This document shows, in pieces, positions 1-11,745 of a stretch of 64,000 nucleotides of DNA. The DNA comes from Symmetrospora coprosmae (lineage: Eukaryota; Basidiomycota; Cystobasidiomycetes; Symmetrosporaceae). The notes below the pieces were generated by a model. The model was not told where the DNA came from. It saw only the letters and a list, made by a program, of their open reading frames with translations, and ran no database searches. Numbering within the stretch: the first letter of the stretch is position 1; every line of letters begins with the position of its first letter. The translations under genes and the position numbers were made by a program. The stretch lies in contig VUYT01000015.1 in the NCBI GenBank assembly GCA_008802785.1, positions 248,001 to 312,000 of the forward strand, given 5' to 3'.

Positions 1-2143
1 GATGGGCTCGATAGGACCTGGCGACTCGTTGAGGTGGCAGTACATGCGACCAAGAGTGGCATGGTCGATCTGGACCGTGGTGTCGTTCTTCGCCTTCATG
101 TTGGGCATGTCCTTGCCGGTCGGGCGCTCCTTCGGCCACGACCAGGTATTGCGGAACCAGAGCTGAGGCACGATGTGCAAGTCGGCAGGCTCGGGCCCCC
201 GATTGTAGGCAGTGATGCGGATGGACATGCCGTCGACATTGTCTTCGTCTTTGGCGTACTGTGGGGAGCGCGAAAGGAGAAGAGCGGGTCGGTACGAGAC
301 TCTGTAGCGCAGAGCAGCATGGCAGAGGCAGGCGCGGGCGTACCTCGACAAAGATGTCCCAGTACTTGTCATCGTCGAAGGCATCAGTGTCGGTGATCTC
401 GTACTCGACGACATCCCTCGACCTCTGGGAGGACTCGCGAACAAGCTCCTCGTAAGGGTAAGGACGCTGGGGATACTTGTACAGATACTTCATGTACGAG
501 TGAGTAGGGGTCGAGTCGAGGTAGTAGTACAGCTCCTTGACATCCTCGCCGTGGTTGCCTGTGTGCACGGGACCGCTTGTTTAGCTTGCTTAGAAGCCCG
601 GCAAGAGCTTCGAATGAACAGCACCCACCCTGGTGACCAGTGGTACCGAACATCCTCTCCTTGAGAATGGGGTCTTTGCCGTTCCACAGCGCGAGACCAA
701 AGCATAGGCGCTGGTGGTTGTCGGACACACCGGCGAGACCATCCTCGCCCCATCGGTACGCCCTGGACCTGGCGTGCTCGTGCGGGAAGTGGGTCCATGC
801 ATCGCCGTTGGCCGAGTAGTCCTCGCGGACGGTGGCCTGCAGTGATGCACCATATCACATCAACACGCAAGACGGGACCCCGGGATTGCCGTGTGACGCG
901 GGGTAGAGAGGCGTGGTGATCGGCGGGTCGGAAAGTTGAGGTGGAGGAGCGCCAGATCCGGGAGGGACGATACAGACAGCGGACGCAGTGGCAGAGCAGG
1001 GACAGGCAGGCGACACAGACGACGCGTATGAGAGGAAGGGGCATGGCAATGATGCCATCAGCGGTGTTCCTGCTGCTGGTTGTCGTCCTCGCATTCCGCC
1101 AGGCACAGGGCAGGGCAGGTGCAGGGCAAGGCGAGCGAAGAAAGGGGCTAAAAAGCACGCACCCACTGCCTCTCGGAGAGGTAAGGACCCCATCGCTTCC
1201 AGTGCCTCGTCTTTTCCTCTGCCTCGAGCAGCCTCGTCTCTTCGAATGACTTTTCCTCCTCGAACGGGTTCCTCTGCTCCTTCTGGCCCGGGGTTGGGAA
1301 AGGTCGCATGTTCTCCTTGTCGCGCTTGGACGAGTTGATGCTCGAGTTGCCCGTGTTGCTCCGCTGGTGGTTGCGGTGGCTCTCGCCGCGCACGGGCTGG
1401 CTGCCGTGGATGTCGAACGAGTGCTGCGTGGGTGCAGCCTTCTTCTTGCTGCCGTTCTGTCCAGCCGCCATGTTGCCGTTCTGGTGGTGCTGGTAGTGTG
1501 GAGCCGAGCTGGCAAAATCGCCCCCGGTGGCCGTGCCTGAGGACGAGATGGTCGAGGTCGACGATGACGACGAGACCTGCTCGTCGCGGGCAGAGTGACG
1601 GCCGCCCTTGAATGCCTTCTGCGGTGAGGTAGCACGCGACTCTGCCTCGGTGTCGAGGCCCTTGCCATCGTCCTCTCCTTCGTATCCGCGCTCCTCCTCG
1701 TCGTCCTCGCCATCCGAGACGACGGCCGACTGCGACGGGCTCGTGCCGGCGTTCTGGCGGGCTACAGGAGGGCGGGCAGACGTGCCAGCGCTGCCAGCCT
1801 TGACGGTGCCACTCCGCTTGACCGTCACTGGAGCTGGACCATCCTCCTTGGGAGGTGTGCCCAAGGGAGTCACATTCAGGCTGCCCGTCGCGCCCAGCGC
1901 AGGGCGGCTTCGCGTCTGGCCGGGAATCCCGATGCTCAGGGTGTCGCTGCCCCGTCGCTTGCTGATGGGCTCACCACCAGGAGCAGCTCCAGTGGGCGTG
2001 CCCAGGTTCATGCGAGCAGTCTCCTGCGTGGGCGTCTTGCCCTCGCCGCTCAGCGCCCCTCCGTTGCGATCCCCCTTTGTGTCAAAGGTGGGCAGCCCGA
2101 TACTCGTCGGCTTGGACGACGACGACGACTTGCCCTTGCCCAT
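1..2143 (-). CDS. GH63 / MGH1-like glycoside hydrolase, N-terminal part (runs off left edge)
   Basis: Partial gene with the start codon at 2143 and four visible exons: 2143-1163, 836-629, 558-344 and 258-1, all GT-AG and in frame (about 554 residues). Residues 1-310 are a Ser/Thr/Gly-rich, low-complexity extension. The folded domain starts near residue 312 with the motif [15 protein letters not shown], then an [14 protein letters not shown] segment, a [18 protein letters not shown] segment and an [13 protein letters not shown] segment. These are typical of the fungal/bacterial GH63-like glucosidase family (mannosylglycerate hydrolase-like (alpha/alpha)6 barrel). The catalytic residues lie beyond the window edge. 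Substrate is unknown; other members act on alpha-glucosides or alpha-mannosides. No signal peptide is seen, so it is probably cytosolic. Family call is fairly sure, specificity is not. Confidence 0.8.
837..1162 (-). other. Long intron 1 of the GH63-like gene
   Basis: This 326-nt intron is several times longer than most introns here. It begins with GTGCGT after the TGG codon at 1165-1163 and ends CTGCAG before 836. A long reverse-strand reading frame crosses it, but the protein family motif continues directly from exon 1 to exon 2. Nothing else was recognised inside it. Confidence 0.7.
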
Positions 2144-2862
2144 GTCTGCGACCTGTCTCCCTTCTAGGTATGCTACTCAAGCGAGTGTGTAGAACGTACG
2201 TGTCTACGGGCTGTCTATGGTGCCGAACAGCTGGAGAGGAGAAGAGAAAGGTCGACGTCAACGTTGCCGCCCCTTTCCTCTCGAGCGTTGAGAGGGCTTC
2301 GCGAGACGCGGCGCTCGGAACTGTCACCGGTGAGCTCCGGAAAAGCGATCGCAACCATGACGGCGGCCAGCGGAGCGCGCTGACGGTAGGCACAGTGCAC
2401 TGGTTCACGACGATACCGCACGCACGGAAGGATGCCCGCTGCTGCAGTGTAAGAAGAGTACCCACTCGACTGTGCCTGGCGATCCTGGCTTGTGCCTGGC
2501 GATCCGCACCTGTCGACACCGTCGCCGAACGTGCCAATCGTCTACTTCTATACAGACACAGCCAGCGCGAGATAAGCATATACGATATTCGAAAGTCTCC
2601 CGGGTCAGAATAGCTACATCTTTGCGAGTCAAGCAGGCGGCGCACGAGATAATGGACCCAAAAGCGGCGGAGAGGCCGATGAGTTCTATTTGTCGTCAAA
2701 GCAGCAAATAGGCTATCGCTGATACACTGCAGCAGCTGCCAGAGCCGTCGCCAGGCCAGCCAGACAGATACGCACGCTGTGGAATAACTGGAACCTCCGC
2801 ACGACTGTCTTCATCTCTGCATCGTGCTCAGCTGCAAGGCGGCAATGACGGAATAGACTACA
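2144..2862. other. Intergenic region upstream of the GH63-like gene
   Basis: About 720 bp between the GH63-like start codon and the stop codon of the next minus-strand gene. It should hold the GH63 promoter and 5' UTR and the downstream gene's 3' UTR. A 205-codon minus frame (2082-2699) overlaps the GH63 start in another frame and matches no family I know, so I do not call it. No repeat or RNA gene was seen. Confidence 0.5.
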
Positions 2863-3398
2863 TTAGCTAGCCCCGAACGAGCCCCGTATGGTCAGTGCAG
2901 ACGTGCCCTCGCTTGCCGTCTCCAAGATGTCTTTGCGGAGGTTGGCTCCGAGCATCACGGCGGGATTGACGAGAAAGACGGAGATCATCGAGGCTGTTGC
3001 GGCTCCCAGCAATCTTCGGTTCTCCCCGTGGGCACTGCTGTACGTCGCCAGAGCGAGCAGAAGGGTTGCTGGAAAGATGGAGGCCGTTACGGTGTCTGCC
3101 CCAGTCTGGAACATCCGGCGCCAGAGCCAGTACCGCTGCTGTCCGCCGAGTTTGGCTTTCGAAGTAGTGACCACGGGCACTTGGATAGCTCCGAAGCCGA
3201 GAAGGACGCCTGATGAGGTAGGCATCAGCTGCATACGCCTTCCAGCTCGCCCGAATCCTACAGTCGTAGCACACCCGTGAAGACGCCACTGCTGGCCGTC
3301 GCAGCGATTGCTAGCATGTCGGCATACTTTTGGGCTACCATCGCGTTCTGGTCAAGATAGTTGAGGAGGAAGAGAGGGGAGTCTTGAATTCCCCGCAT
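2863..3398 (-). CDS. DUF1772 (anthrone oxygenase-like) small membrane protein
   Basis: Two exons, 3398-3275 and 3209-2863, split by a 65-nt phase-1 intron, give 156 residues. The start at 3398 is the first Met after an in-frame TAA. The protein has hydrophobic segments starting around residues 25-50 (AIAATASSGVFTG continuing to VLLGFGAIQVPVV), a WLWRRMFQTGADTV loop, an ATLLLALATYSSA segment and a final helix near AATASMISVFLVNPAVML. This is the usual four-helix layout and length of fungal DUF1772 proteins, some of which act as anthrone oxygenases in polyketide pathways. No polyketide gene is nearby, so the role here is unknown. Confidence 0.65.
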
Positions 3399-3563
3399 CC
3401 CTTAGGGCAGCCTTCTCGTACTCGAGTATGGTGTGAACCCCGTCGGACTTAAGGCGGGGATAGCGGACGGATTGTCAACGGCCAAGCTCGAGGACGATCT
3501 TCTCCATTACGACATCGACGGAGCCTGGCTGTTTACGGCATCGACACCAAGGCTGACTAACAG

Positions 3564-6310
3564 CTACACCCCCGCGAGCATTCGCAGCTGATGGCACCCT
3601 TGCACTTTCCTGCACGTCTCGAGAAAGCCGGGCTCCAGCACGATCTCCCTCGCGAGATCCAGGATCTCCTGCTCGCTCAGCCGCGCCTCGAGCTGGCGCG
3701 CTACTTCGAAGATGTCAATGCATTCTGCTGCGAGATGAGCTTCTTCTGCGTCGCTTGTCCGGCCGGCATCGTCGTTGTCTCGGTTAGGGCGAACAATGGG
3801 TGGAGTGCTGATTGATTGACGCATGTGTACTTTGGGCATGCCAGGGCGATTGCTGCTGTCCGAAAGGCTTCTTTGACCATCGGGCTGCGAATCTGGTGCC
3901 AGTATGCCGTCGCCGAGCTGTCCCAGCCCGAATCTGGCCGGCTCATGCGAGACAGGCAGCGATGTGGAGGCATGGCTTGACTTAAGCTGAGGCTGTCTAC
4001 GCGCATCGGGAAGCGCAGATGGACCGCGGTGAAGGATTGCTGGAGAACCCTGATCGAGCAGCATCCCTGTTACCGCTGGTACGCTCAATGTGCTTACTGC
4101 CCGGTGCTCTTCGTCAATCTGCATTCTCGCGATGCCCAGATCTGCAGCAGCGGCAGGAGAAGGGGGACCATCTTCGCGTGGAACACTACGGCCAGGGCAA
4201 ATCAGTCAATAATTGACCACCAGAAATCACTGAGGACGTCCACCTACTTCGCAGCGATCTGAGCAGAATTCCCGTCATCGACCGCAATGGCGATTGCGGG
4301 CGCTCCAGCTGCTAGGGCGGCCGCAGCCTTCCGACGTGCCCAGATCGCGCGCTGTGCTTCCGACATTCGTGCGCGTTGCTCTTCGGTCCGAACGTACTTG
4401 CCCTTCGGCTGCGTTGCCGGCTGATCAGAAGGGCCTATGGGCGGCGGTCGCGCTGCATCTGTGTCAGTCGAAGCGTCGCTCTGTTTTCGTGTACTGGTGC
4501 TCAGGTTGTCTGATGCAGCTCCTGCGCCATGTAATTCGATGGTCTTTTGGACGTTGCTAGCCGGGTTGGCGAATTCGCGAGCGTACGTTAAGGGGGAAGA
4601 GGAGGACGATGCATTGTCGTGCAATGGCTCTTGCGTCTTGTGCTCATTATCGTCGTTCTGCATGTCGCGTTGGCTCGTGAAGCTTGCGGCAGCTGGTGAT
4701 TGTGTTTGTGGATGTGTGTGCATCTGTGTCTGCGTCTCCATCTGCGTGTCTGTCTGCATTTGAGCCAAATCCTGCGTCTGCGCTTGCAATCTGGGTTCCA
4801 CCGGCGTCTGAATCTGTGTGGCTGCCGGAGAATCATAGTCATACATGTATAGGTTGGGACTCTCAAGGGGTTCGATCATGGCATCAGGGACCCTCGGTGG
4901 TATAATGGAAGCGAGAGGCTGCTGTGGCTGCGATGAGACGTCCTGAGACAGCTGTGAAGCCGACGGGAGCGCAGGTGGGCTATCCTGCTGGTGATCCTTC
5001 CCTGTGACCCAGTCGGTATTCGCGCGCGAGGGCGCGAGAACTGATGCAGACGTGGAAGCTGCGCATGTAGCTGTCGTATCGCAGGTCTTCACAGGTGTCG
5101 CCTTTGTTTTCGGATGCTGCTGCTGCTGCTGCTGCCTGGTGCCAGATACCATGTCACCGCCTGTTCGACCAGTAGGAGGAATTAGGAATGGTAGTGGTGT
5201 GCGTCTTGACTGTGCTTGCGTAATGCGAGGCGCAGGTGCCTTGAACACCTCTGCGTGCGTCGACGTCGAAGGGACATTTGGGTTGGCATTCCGTGCAGCG
5301 CCGTCGACCTGCGCAGAGCGTGCATGAGCTGTGACCTTTCCCTGAGTCACTGTGAGAGTGCGGATGGGTAGCTTCCCCGGTGCGCGGACAATGTTTCTCT
5401 TCTTGCGTGTCGCTGTGGTCTGCTTTGGTGGGCGAGAGAGGGGTGGCACCGGGGACTGGCTGCCAGTGAAGCGCTGCCGAGTCTGACTCGGACTCTGATC
5501 CTGGCTCTGAATCTGCCTTTCAATGCCCTCAGGCGGCTCTCCTCCTACCTTCTCGTGGGTTTCGCCCATCCTCATCGACGGCGTTCCGGGAATGAGTGGG
5601 TCAGGCATTGTGGTGAGGGCTGGCGGTCTCGCTGTAGGGGCGTCTCGAGGTCTCTGTCTCGCCCTCTCTGGCGCGCCCAACTTGAGCTCTATGCCATCTG
5701 CGCTGTTGGCTGCCTTGTAAGCTTCGAGAGCCTGCACGAATCGCGTGGCCTCCCCGGTGGACGCAAAGTCAACCTGAAAGCTTGTGGTTTCGGATGGCTC
5801 TGCGAAACGCGAGCTAGGAGAGGGCATGTAGCGAAAGCCGATGGTGGATTTGACGCTCCTGACTTTCAGCAGGGCGGGAGGGCTGATCTTGGATGAGCTG
5901 GTGTGGGTGAGTGATACGGCGATCTGCGGGACCAAAGGGAGCGATGCGAGGAAGGGAAAGACGAGAGAGATGTCAGATTGTCAGTGAGGGTAGGAGAACA
6001 TGGGCCATACTGAGACGTAGAACCGACCGCATTCAGGTTGGCTTTGTAATAAAGAAGGCGCAGCTCGTCATGGATGTCTGGGCGAGACAGTTCGAGCCAG
6101 AGCGAGGATTCCACCTGGTCTGGGGTGCTGAAAGGCGAACGCATGCGCGCGCATGTCGATGACGTATAAGAATCGTCTGGTTATGGCCTAAACCGGACGC
6201 CCAGCTCACACAGTCTCCGTCCTCGCAGCCTCGCCCTGACCTGCGGGGTGGATGAGGGTGAACTTGCAGAGGGGCAACCTGCACTCCCACGGACTGCTCG
6301 TCGGTGCCAT
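3564..6310 (-). CDS. rec114: REC114-like meiotic recombination protein
   Basis: Four exons, 6310-6210, 6127-6028, 5923-4248 and 4185-3564, all with consistent phases, give 832 residues. The N-terminal ~140 residues look like the PH-like fold of REC114: a short strand-rich start, SSLWLELS, a hydrophobic LLKVRSV segment and the segment SFQVDFASTGEATRFVQAL. That last segment resembles the FRVQF...EA motif of metazoan REC114. The middle is long, disordered and rich in Gln, Thr, Pro and Ser. The extreme C terminus returns to a helical segment, ILDLAREIVLEPGFLETCRKV, reminiscent of the conserved REC114 C-terminal helix that binds MEI4. If correct it acts with Mei4/Mer2-type partners to promote meiotic double-strand breaks. 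REC114 is poorly conserved, so this is a motif-based inference. Confidence 0.5.
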
Positions 6311-6588
6311 GCTGTGATGTGCTGTGCTGTGCTGCTCTGCCCTACTCGAGACCGTGCACGTCCTTCCAATTGATGTCTGGTTCGGGAGAGGGAGGGAGTC
6401 TCTTCCTTCGACGCGTAGAGTGCCCCTGCCCCCTCTGCCCCTGCTCAGCCCCTTGTTTACCTTTTCGCGGACTCTTGAGCAGGAGAACAGGCACGATGCG
6501 TTCATGCAGGAACGGCTAGGGTAGAGCAGTGGCACAGAATCAGGGCAATCATCCGTACATCATCCCACCCCACACTCGCTTCTCTTGG

Positions 6589-9500
6589 ATGGACGACAAG
6601 GACAGCTCGAGCTTGCAGCCTGCAGCGGCTCAGACGACGACCAGGGACGCATCCTCCTTCTCCTTCACATCGCTGCATCGCGGACAGCACGCACACGAGG
6701 AAGGTTCCCAAGAAGAGGAAGGGTACAACACCCCTGCTCATGCCCAGAAGCTGCTGCAGTCCACCCCGAACGCAAAGGGACGCGGTGGTCGCTCTGGCCC
6801 GCACGCCGCTCATCGCCGCGTCAGTCGCAACATCACCGGTAGCGGTGGCAGCAGCAGCAGGAGACGATCCTTTGAGCCAGTCTCAAGCAGCAACACAGAG
6901 ACCGAGACAGAGCTCGAGACTTCAGAGGCGGAGTCCGACAGCCGGCAGGGAGGAGACGAGCGCGACTTCGACCGCCGCTCACGGCCTGCAGAAGGGGACA
7001 CGGCGAGGAAGCCGTACCCAGTGCGCGAGTACTGGAACAACCTCATGCTCGATGTGGAGGGCAGCAGAGGCGCAGTAGACTCGATGAGCAACGCCCACGA
7101 GCGCTCCAAGCCCAGCACAAGGGAAGGGCCGCTGAGCACGAGGGATAGCGCGCGCCTGAGCGGCCTCTTGCTTCGTCCAGGCAATGGAGCAAGCACCAAC
7201 ACGCCCTCGATAGGGTCCAGCACACTCGTGGATCAAGAGAGCGTCCAGGGTGGCCACCATACTGCCGCAGGCGACGCAAAGCCGCCGGCGCCAATCGCCT
7301 CCCCTTCACCCTCCCTTCAGGACCACTACGCTCGGCTTGAAGACCAGTACGAGCGCCCTGTGTCTGCGCCCCCGACTTCCACGCCTGCGCGCACAAATCC
7401 GTCCGGGCAGCCTCGGCGCACCTCCCCGCTGCAAGACCACATCGCCCGCTTCGCCCCTTCCTCGTCGTTTGCCTCCTCCGCGTACCTCGACGTGGCAGAG
7501 ACGTCGCAGGAGAGCAGACCTCGCGACGCGAGCGGCTCGTGGCAAGACCTCGAGCAGGAGCGCTCGCGCAGCAGCCTTGCAGACCGCGCAGCAGGCGACT
7601 CGTCGTCCTCCACCACGACCCCGCAGGCGAGTCTCGCCGCATCGCGCGTGCACGACATCTTTGCCAAGCACATCCACAACGTGTCGGCTTCGCTCGCTCT
7701 TAGCGGTCGGAGCAGCATCGGTCGCAGCACAACTGACGCCAATAGCAATAGCGGCGTTGCTGCTGGCCGGACGTCCGCTTTTTCCGGGAGCTTCCTAAGG
7801 GGCGGGGGCACGCTTGACGATGGCATGCCTCGTCACCGGCTCAGAGACCTCCTCGCCTCGACGGCCGACACCTCAGCCGATCGGGGCCTCGCTTCGTCGT
7901 CGAGGGACATCGCAAAGCTACCAACTCGTTCACCGCAGCGGCATCGTCGCAAAGACTCGCACATCTCGCCGCAGTCTCGCAGATCGCTTACCCACAGCGC
8001 CTCATCACTGAGACCATCATCGACCGCCGCGTCTTCTCCCTCGCACTCGCGCCGAAGCACGCCAGCCAAGAGTGTGTCTCTTTCGACGCACCCCATTCAT
8101 CCATCCCCATCCCCGCGCAGGAGCAGCCATCACGCATCGCCCTCGCGCCAACAGTCGCATGCGCAACGATATTCTTCAGGTCAGCAGACTTTCCAGTCGT
8201 TCGAGGCTAGCAGAGAGCATCAAGTCACCGCTGCCACGCCCGCAGCGAACCGCCTGTCGCGCGAGTGGCAGGACGTCGTCGCACGCAACGCAGCGCTCAC
8301 GGCAGCGGCACGGGCGGCACAAGATCAGGAGCAGCAGGGAGCAGGGTCAGAGGCGGGGCTGGAGACGGACCAGACGGACGGAGAGGAGAGAGACAGCGAG
8401 AGCGACCTTGCTGCGGTCGATGAGTACGGCCAGCGAGGTGAGGATGTGCAAGGAGCCGGCAGCGAGGAGGATAGCTTTTCGCCCGACTTGCGTGATTACG
8501 AGGAGGAAGAGCAATTGACGGACATTCAGGAGCCGGAGGCCAGCGCGTACGGGGATGACCGTGGAGACGCAGACGACGAGCATGGCGAGGCCTTTCAGGG
8601 CGGGTCCACCCAGCATGAAGCTTCCACCAACCAGTCAGAACAGACAGCGAGCCAGTCGCATCTCTTCTTGGCGGAAAGGCGTTCCTCACCGGCCAAAGCG
8701 TCCCTCCGGCAGTCCCGTGTCAACTCGACGAACTCGCGCCCACTGGAATCGTCAGACACTCCTGAGCGCGTCGGTACATTGCAATTCCGTCGGACCACTC
8801 CCCCGAAGACACCGCATCTGCCCGGCTTCTACCACAGCTCCACTCCCTACCAGGTCTCGCCCACGCCGGCTTTCCAAGCCCGTCAAATGGCCCAAGGGCA
8901 CGCCTTTTCCTTGCAGACTCCCTTGCCGGCACAGTCACGCACTGTAGGCGAGCCATCGCTCCTCCTCAGCGTATATGGCGCACACACACCCGCGCCGCGT
9001 GTCCCTGGCGCCTACAGCAGCCCGTTCCCGCATCCAAAGCGTGCAGAGGCGTCACCCGCATCAGGATCGTCAATATTACAGGCCAGCGTCGAACAGCGGG
9101 AGCGGCACAACCTGCATGCTTCCACCCGGCTGGAACAGATCATAGAGGGAGAAGAGGTCGCGACGGAGCAATCCGAGCGAGCGGCATCTCCTGCTCGCGT
9201 CAAGCGGACGTCGCCGGCGCCGAAGAGTACTACGCCGAAAGGCACGCCCACGAGGGCTCGGAGATCGCCGTTGGGCACATCCCGCGCATCTCCTGCGACC
9301 CAGCCGCCACCTTCGCCATCAAGCGGCCGCCAATCTTCGCCTCTGCAGCGCGTGAAAGCCAGACAAAACGAGACTTCCAACACTTCCCTTGACGAAGGCT
9401 CCACAGCTGTGACTCCTCAGCCCAGTCCCGCAAAGCGCGCAAGGAGCGAAAGCACCGAGTCCGTCATGCACTCTCTGCTGTCGGAGCTCGCGAAGCCGCT

Positions 9501-10374
9501 TGGCTACCTGCTTGGCACCTCCGTTGCGCCCTTGCCAGTCGATGCTCATGGAGCTGGACCGACCACACCAGCGGACGACGTCGCCTCAGGGTTGACGCCT
9601 ACAAAGCTGGCCTATAGGGATGCTCTCACCGAGAAAGGCAGTCGCAAAGTGAGCCATTCAGTCTTCACCAGTCTGCTTCGCTGGAATTGAGACTTATGCC
9701 ATTCTCCCCCTTGCGCCCTCTTGCAGCTTGAGCAAGACGCCATCCTGCAGCGCCTTGCCGATGCAGAGCGGCTCGATCAGTCTCTGGCCAGTCGCATTGA
9801 GGAGATCCGTCGCGAGGTCAACGAGATCGGCTCCCGCCTCACCAGCCAGGTCGGCACCGTCCTCTCGGAATCGTTCGCCCTCGAGTCCCGCCGGCGTCGC
9901 GGGTGGTTGGCCCTCGCTCTGATCCTCGAGGTACTCGTCGTCTGGGTCATCTTCACCCTCGCCAACGCCCGCGCCAACCTCGCGCACCAGACGACCTACT
10001 TCGACCCATTCTTCCCTGCGCTGTACGCCGAGGGCGAGACTGCATACCGCGTCTCATCCGCTCTTCGCTACTCTTCGCTCTCTGCCTCGTCTTTCAGTAC
10101 CGCTTCCTCAGCCTCCTCCAGCTTCCTTTCGACTTTCTTCGATGCGACCAGATTCACGAACGCAGTGTCGCTGCCTGCGTCGCTTGCATATTGGCCAACC
10201 TGGCTCTGCATATATGCCCTTGCGGCGAAGGAGCACTTGGCTAGCATATGGTTCCGCCTCTTGTCGCCCGTCGACTTTCTGCACGGCACGCACCTCACCC
10301 AGGCGACAGGGGCGGATGTCCTCTCTGCGTCGGGCTCCCTCGCTCGAGCCGCCGGATATCGGATACCCACATGA
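6589..10374 (+). CDS. Large disordered protein with C-terminal coiled coil and membrane anchor, unknown function
   Basis: Two exons, 6589-9648 and 9727-10374, give 1235 residues from the first ATG of the frame. The open frame extends upstream to a GTG at 6529 through a conserved-looking HPYIIPPHTRFSW segment, so an upstream exon may supply the true start. Residues 1-1000 are almost entirely low complexity (Ser, Pro, Arg, Gln, acidic runs). Exon 2 begins with a predicted coiled coil (residues about 1021-1070), a basic cluster RRRRG, then a transmembrane helix LALALILEVLVVWVIFTLA at about 1081-1099 and a roughly 135-residue tail. This suggests a tail-proximal membrane protein projecting a long disordered domain, perhaps at the nuclear envelope or ER. 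I do not recognise the family. Confidence 0.75.
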
Positions 10375-10663
10375 TCGCTGGACATTCATATCATCACGAC
10401 GAAACGATACACGCAGTACAGCCATCAGCTTGCTCATGCTTATGTTATGATTTCTGAGATGCCGCCCTGTCGTTGTACTCTTTAGCAATCTTGGCCGACG
10501 CGTGCGTTGCTTGTCGTTGTGGGGATCATACGTGAATCCGGTACATAGGCGCGGACATGAAAGACGTGAACGTTGTTGCGGCTAGATGCCTTCGCCGCTC
10601 TTAGCAAGCTGTTTTCTCTCAACTCGCGCTATCGGTACATCACGATAGGCGAGCAGCAGGGAG

Positions 10664-11564
10664 TCAATTGCTGCGGGCGATGCACTCGATCTGGAAGCAT
10701 AAGCTAGTCAGTCCTGTCGCATCAACTTGCAGCATAGGTCGGAGCTGGCTCACCTCGACAAGCACGTCCTTGGGCAGCCGCGCGACCTCGACCGTTGACC
10801 GGGCGGGCGTGTGGTCTCCCATGTGCTTGGCGTACACGCCGTTGAAGGGCACAAAGTCGCCCATGTTCTTCAGAAAGGCTGTTGGCGTGTAGCAGGGTTA
10901 GCGTGTCTGGAGTCTCTCAGATAGTGTACCTGAGTGTGCCTGCCGCCTCACCCGTGACCTTGATGACGTCCGTCAAGCTGCACCCAGAGGCGGCGAGGAC
11001 GGCCTTCATGTTGGCAAAGACCTGCTCGGTCTGCTCGACGACGCCGCCCTCGACGACCTCCATGCTCTTTGGGTCGAGCGGGATGGCTCCAGAAAGGAAG
11101 ACCTATGGACAAGGATAGGTGAACACAGCAGCAGGGTCAGCCAGGGGCAGTGCGCAGTTAGCAGCAGCAGCAGTAGAGCTATGCTCACGAGACCGAGGTC
11201 AGTCTTAACGGCTTGACCTGCGCGCAATGGGAGACGTGCATCCGCGCATTCAGCTTCACTGAGCATCACCATCCCGCGGCTCCTGTGATGCGCTCACAGT
11301 ACGGGCCCTGGCAGCACGAGGAGTGTCGTGTGTCCCACGTCAGCGCATGCCTTTCGTTGTGAGCTTGCATAGCTTGCCTAGACCCACAATGGCTGCCGGC
11401 GCATCAGGCGTCGCGATGACCTGGAGCTTTGGGTTACCAGACGACATGGTTCGTAATCCTGAGAAGCGTGTGGAAGCTGAGAGACGGGCAGCGGAGGCAG
11501 TAGAGGGTGCTGCTAGCAGCGTAGGTCGGGAGGCTAGTCTGATGCAGCTTCGAGATGCGAACAT
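10664..11564 (-). CDS. mmf1: Mitochondrial RidA/YjgF-family reactive imine deaminase (Mmf1-like)
   Basis: Six exons give 172 residues: 11564-11388, 11307-11298, 11217-11189, 11102-10952, 10878-10754 and 10690-10664. The first ~36 residues (MFASRSCIRLASRP...) are rich in Arg, Ser and Ala and lack acids, like a mitochondrial presequence. The mature part carries the family landmarks in order: PAAIGPYCQAVK, a FLSGAIPLDP strand, QVFANMKAVLAASG, VTAFLKNMGDF, HTPARSTVEVARLPKDVLVEIECIA. The PARST arginine is the residue that binds the carboxylate of the imine/enamine substrate. RidA proteins hydrolyse 2-aminoacrylate and related intermediates made by threonine dehydratase; yeast Mmf1 supports mitochondrial DNA maintenance and isoleucine synthesis. 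Exon 2 is only 10 nt and supplies GPY plus one base, so gene finders may miss it. Confidence 0.92.
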
Positions 11565-11745
11565 GCAATGGTATCAAGAATGGCAAGTGCAAGCGCGTCG
11601 AAGGCGGTTTCAGGCACCGACGGTGAGCTCTCGTCCGCCGGTACACCCGATGCAGCGACTCGGTCTGCAATGCGATACCACCACTACAGCAGGAGCAGGG
11701 CAGTCGATCCTCTTGTACTGTTCTACTCTCCATCCTGCTATCGCG

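Noticed and set aside
490-1713. 407-codon minus-strand frame
   Set aside because: It runs across GH63 exon 1, the long intron and exons 2-3 in a different frame, is Arg-rich low complexity and has no family motif. The spliced GH63-like model explains the region.
2082-2699. 205-codon minus-strand frame upstream of the GH63-like gene
   Set aside because: It overlaps the GH63-like start codon in another frame and shows no recognisable motif.
6529-6531. GTG as start codon of the large membrane-anchored protein
   Set aside because: Non-ATG initiation is rare in fungi; the first ATG is at 6589 and an upstream exon is more likely.
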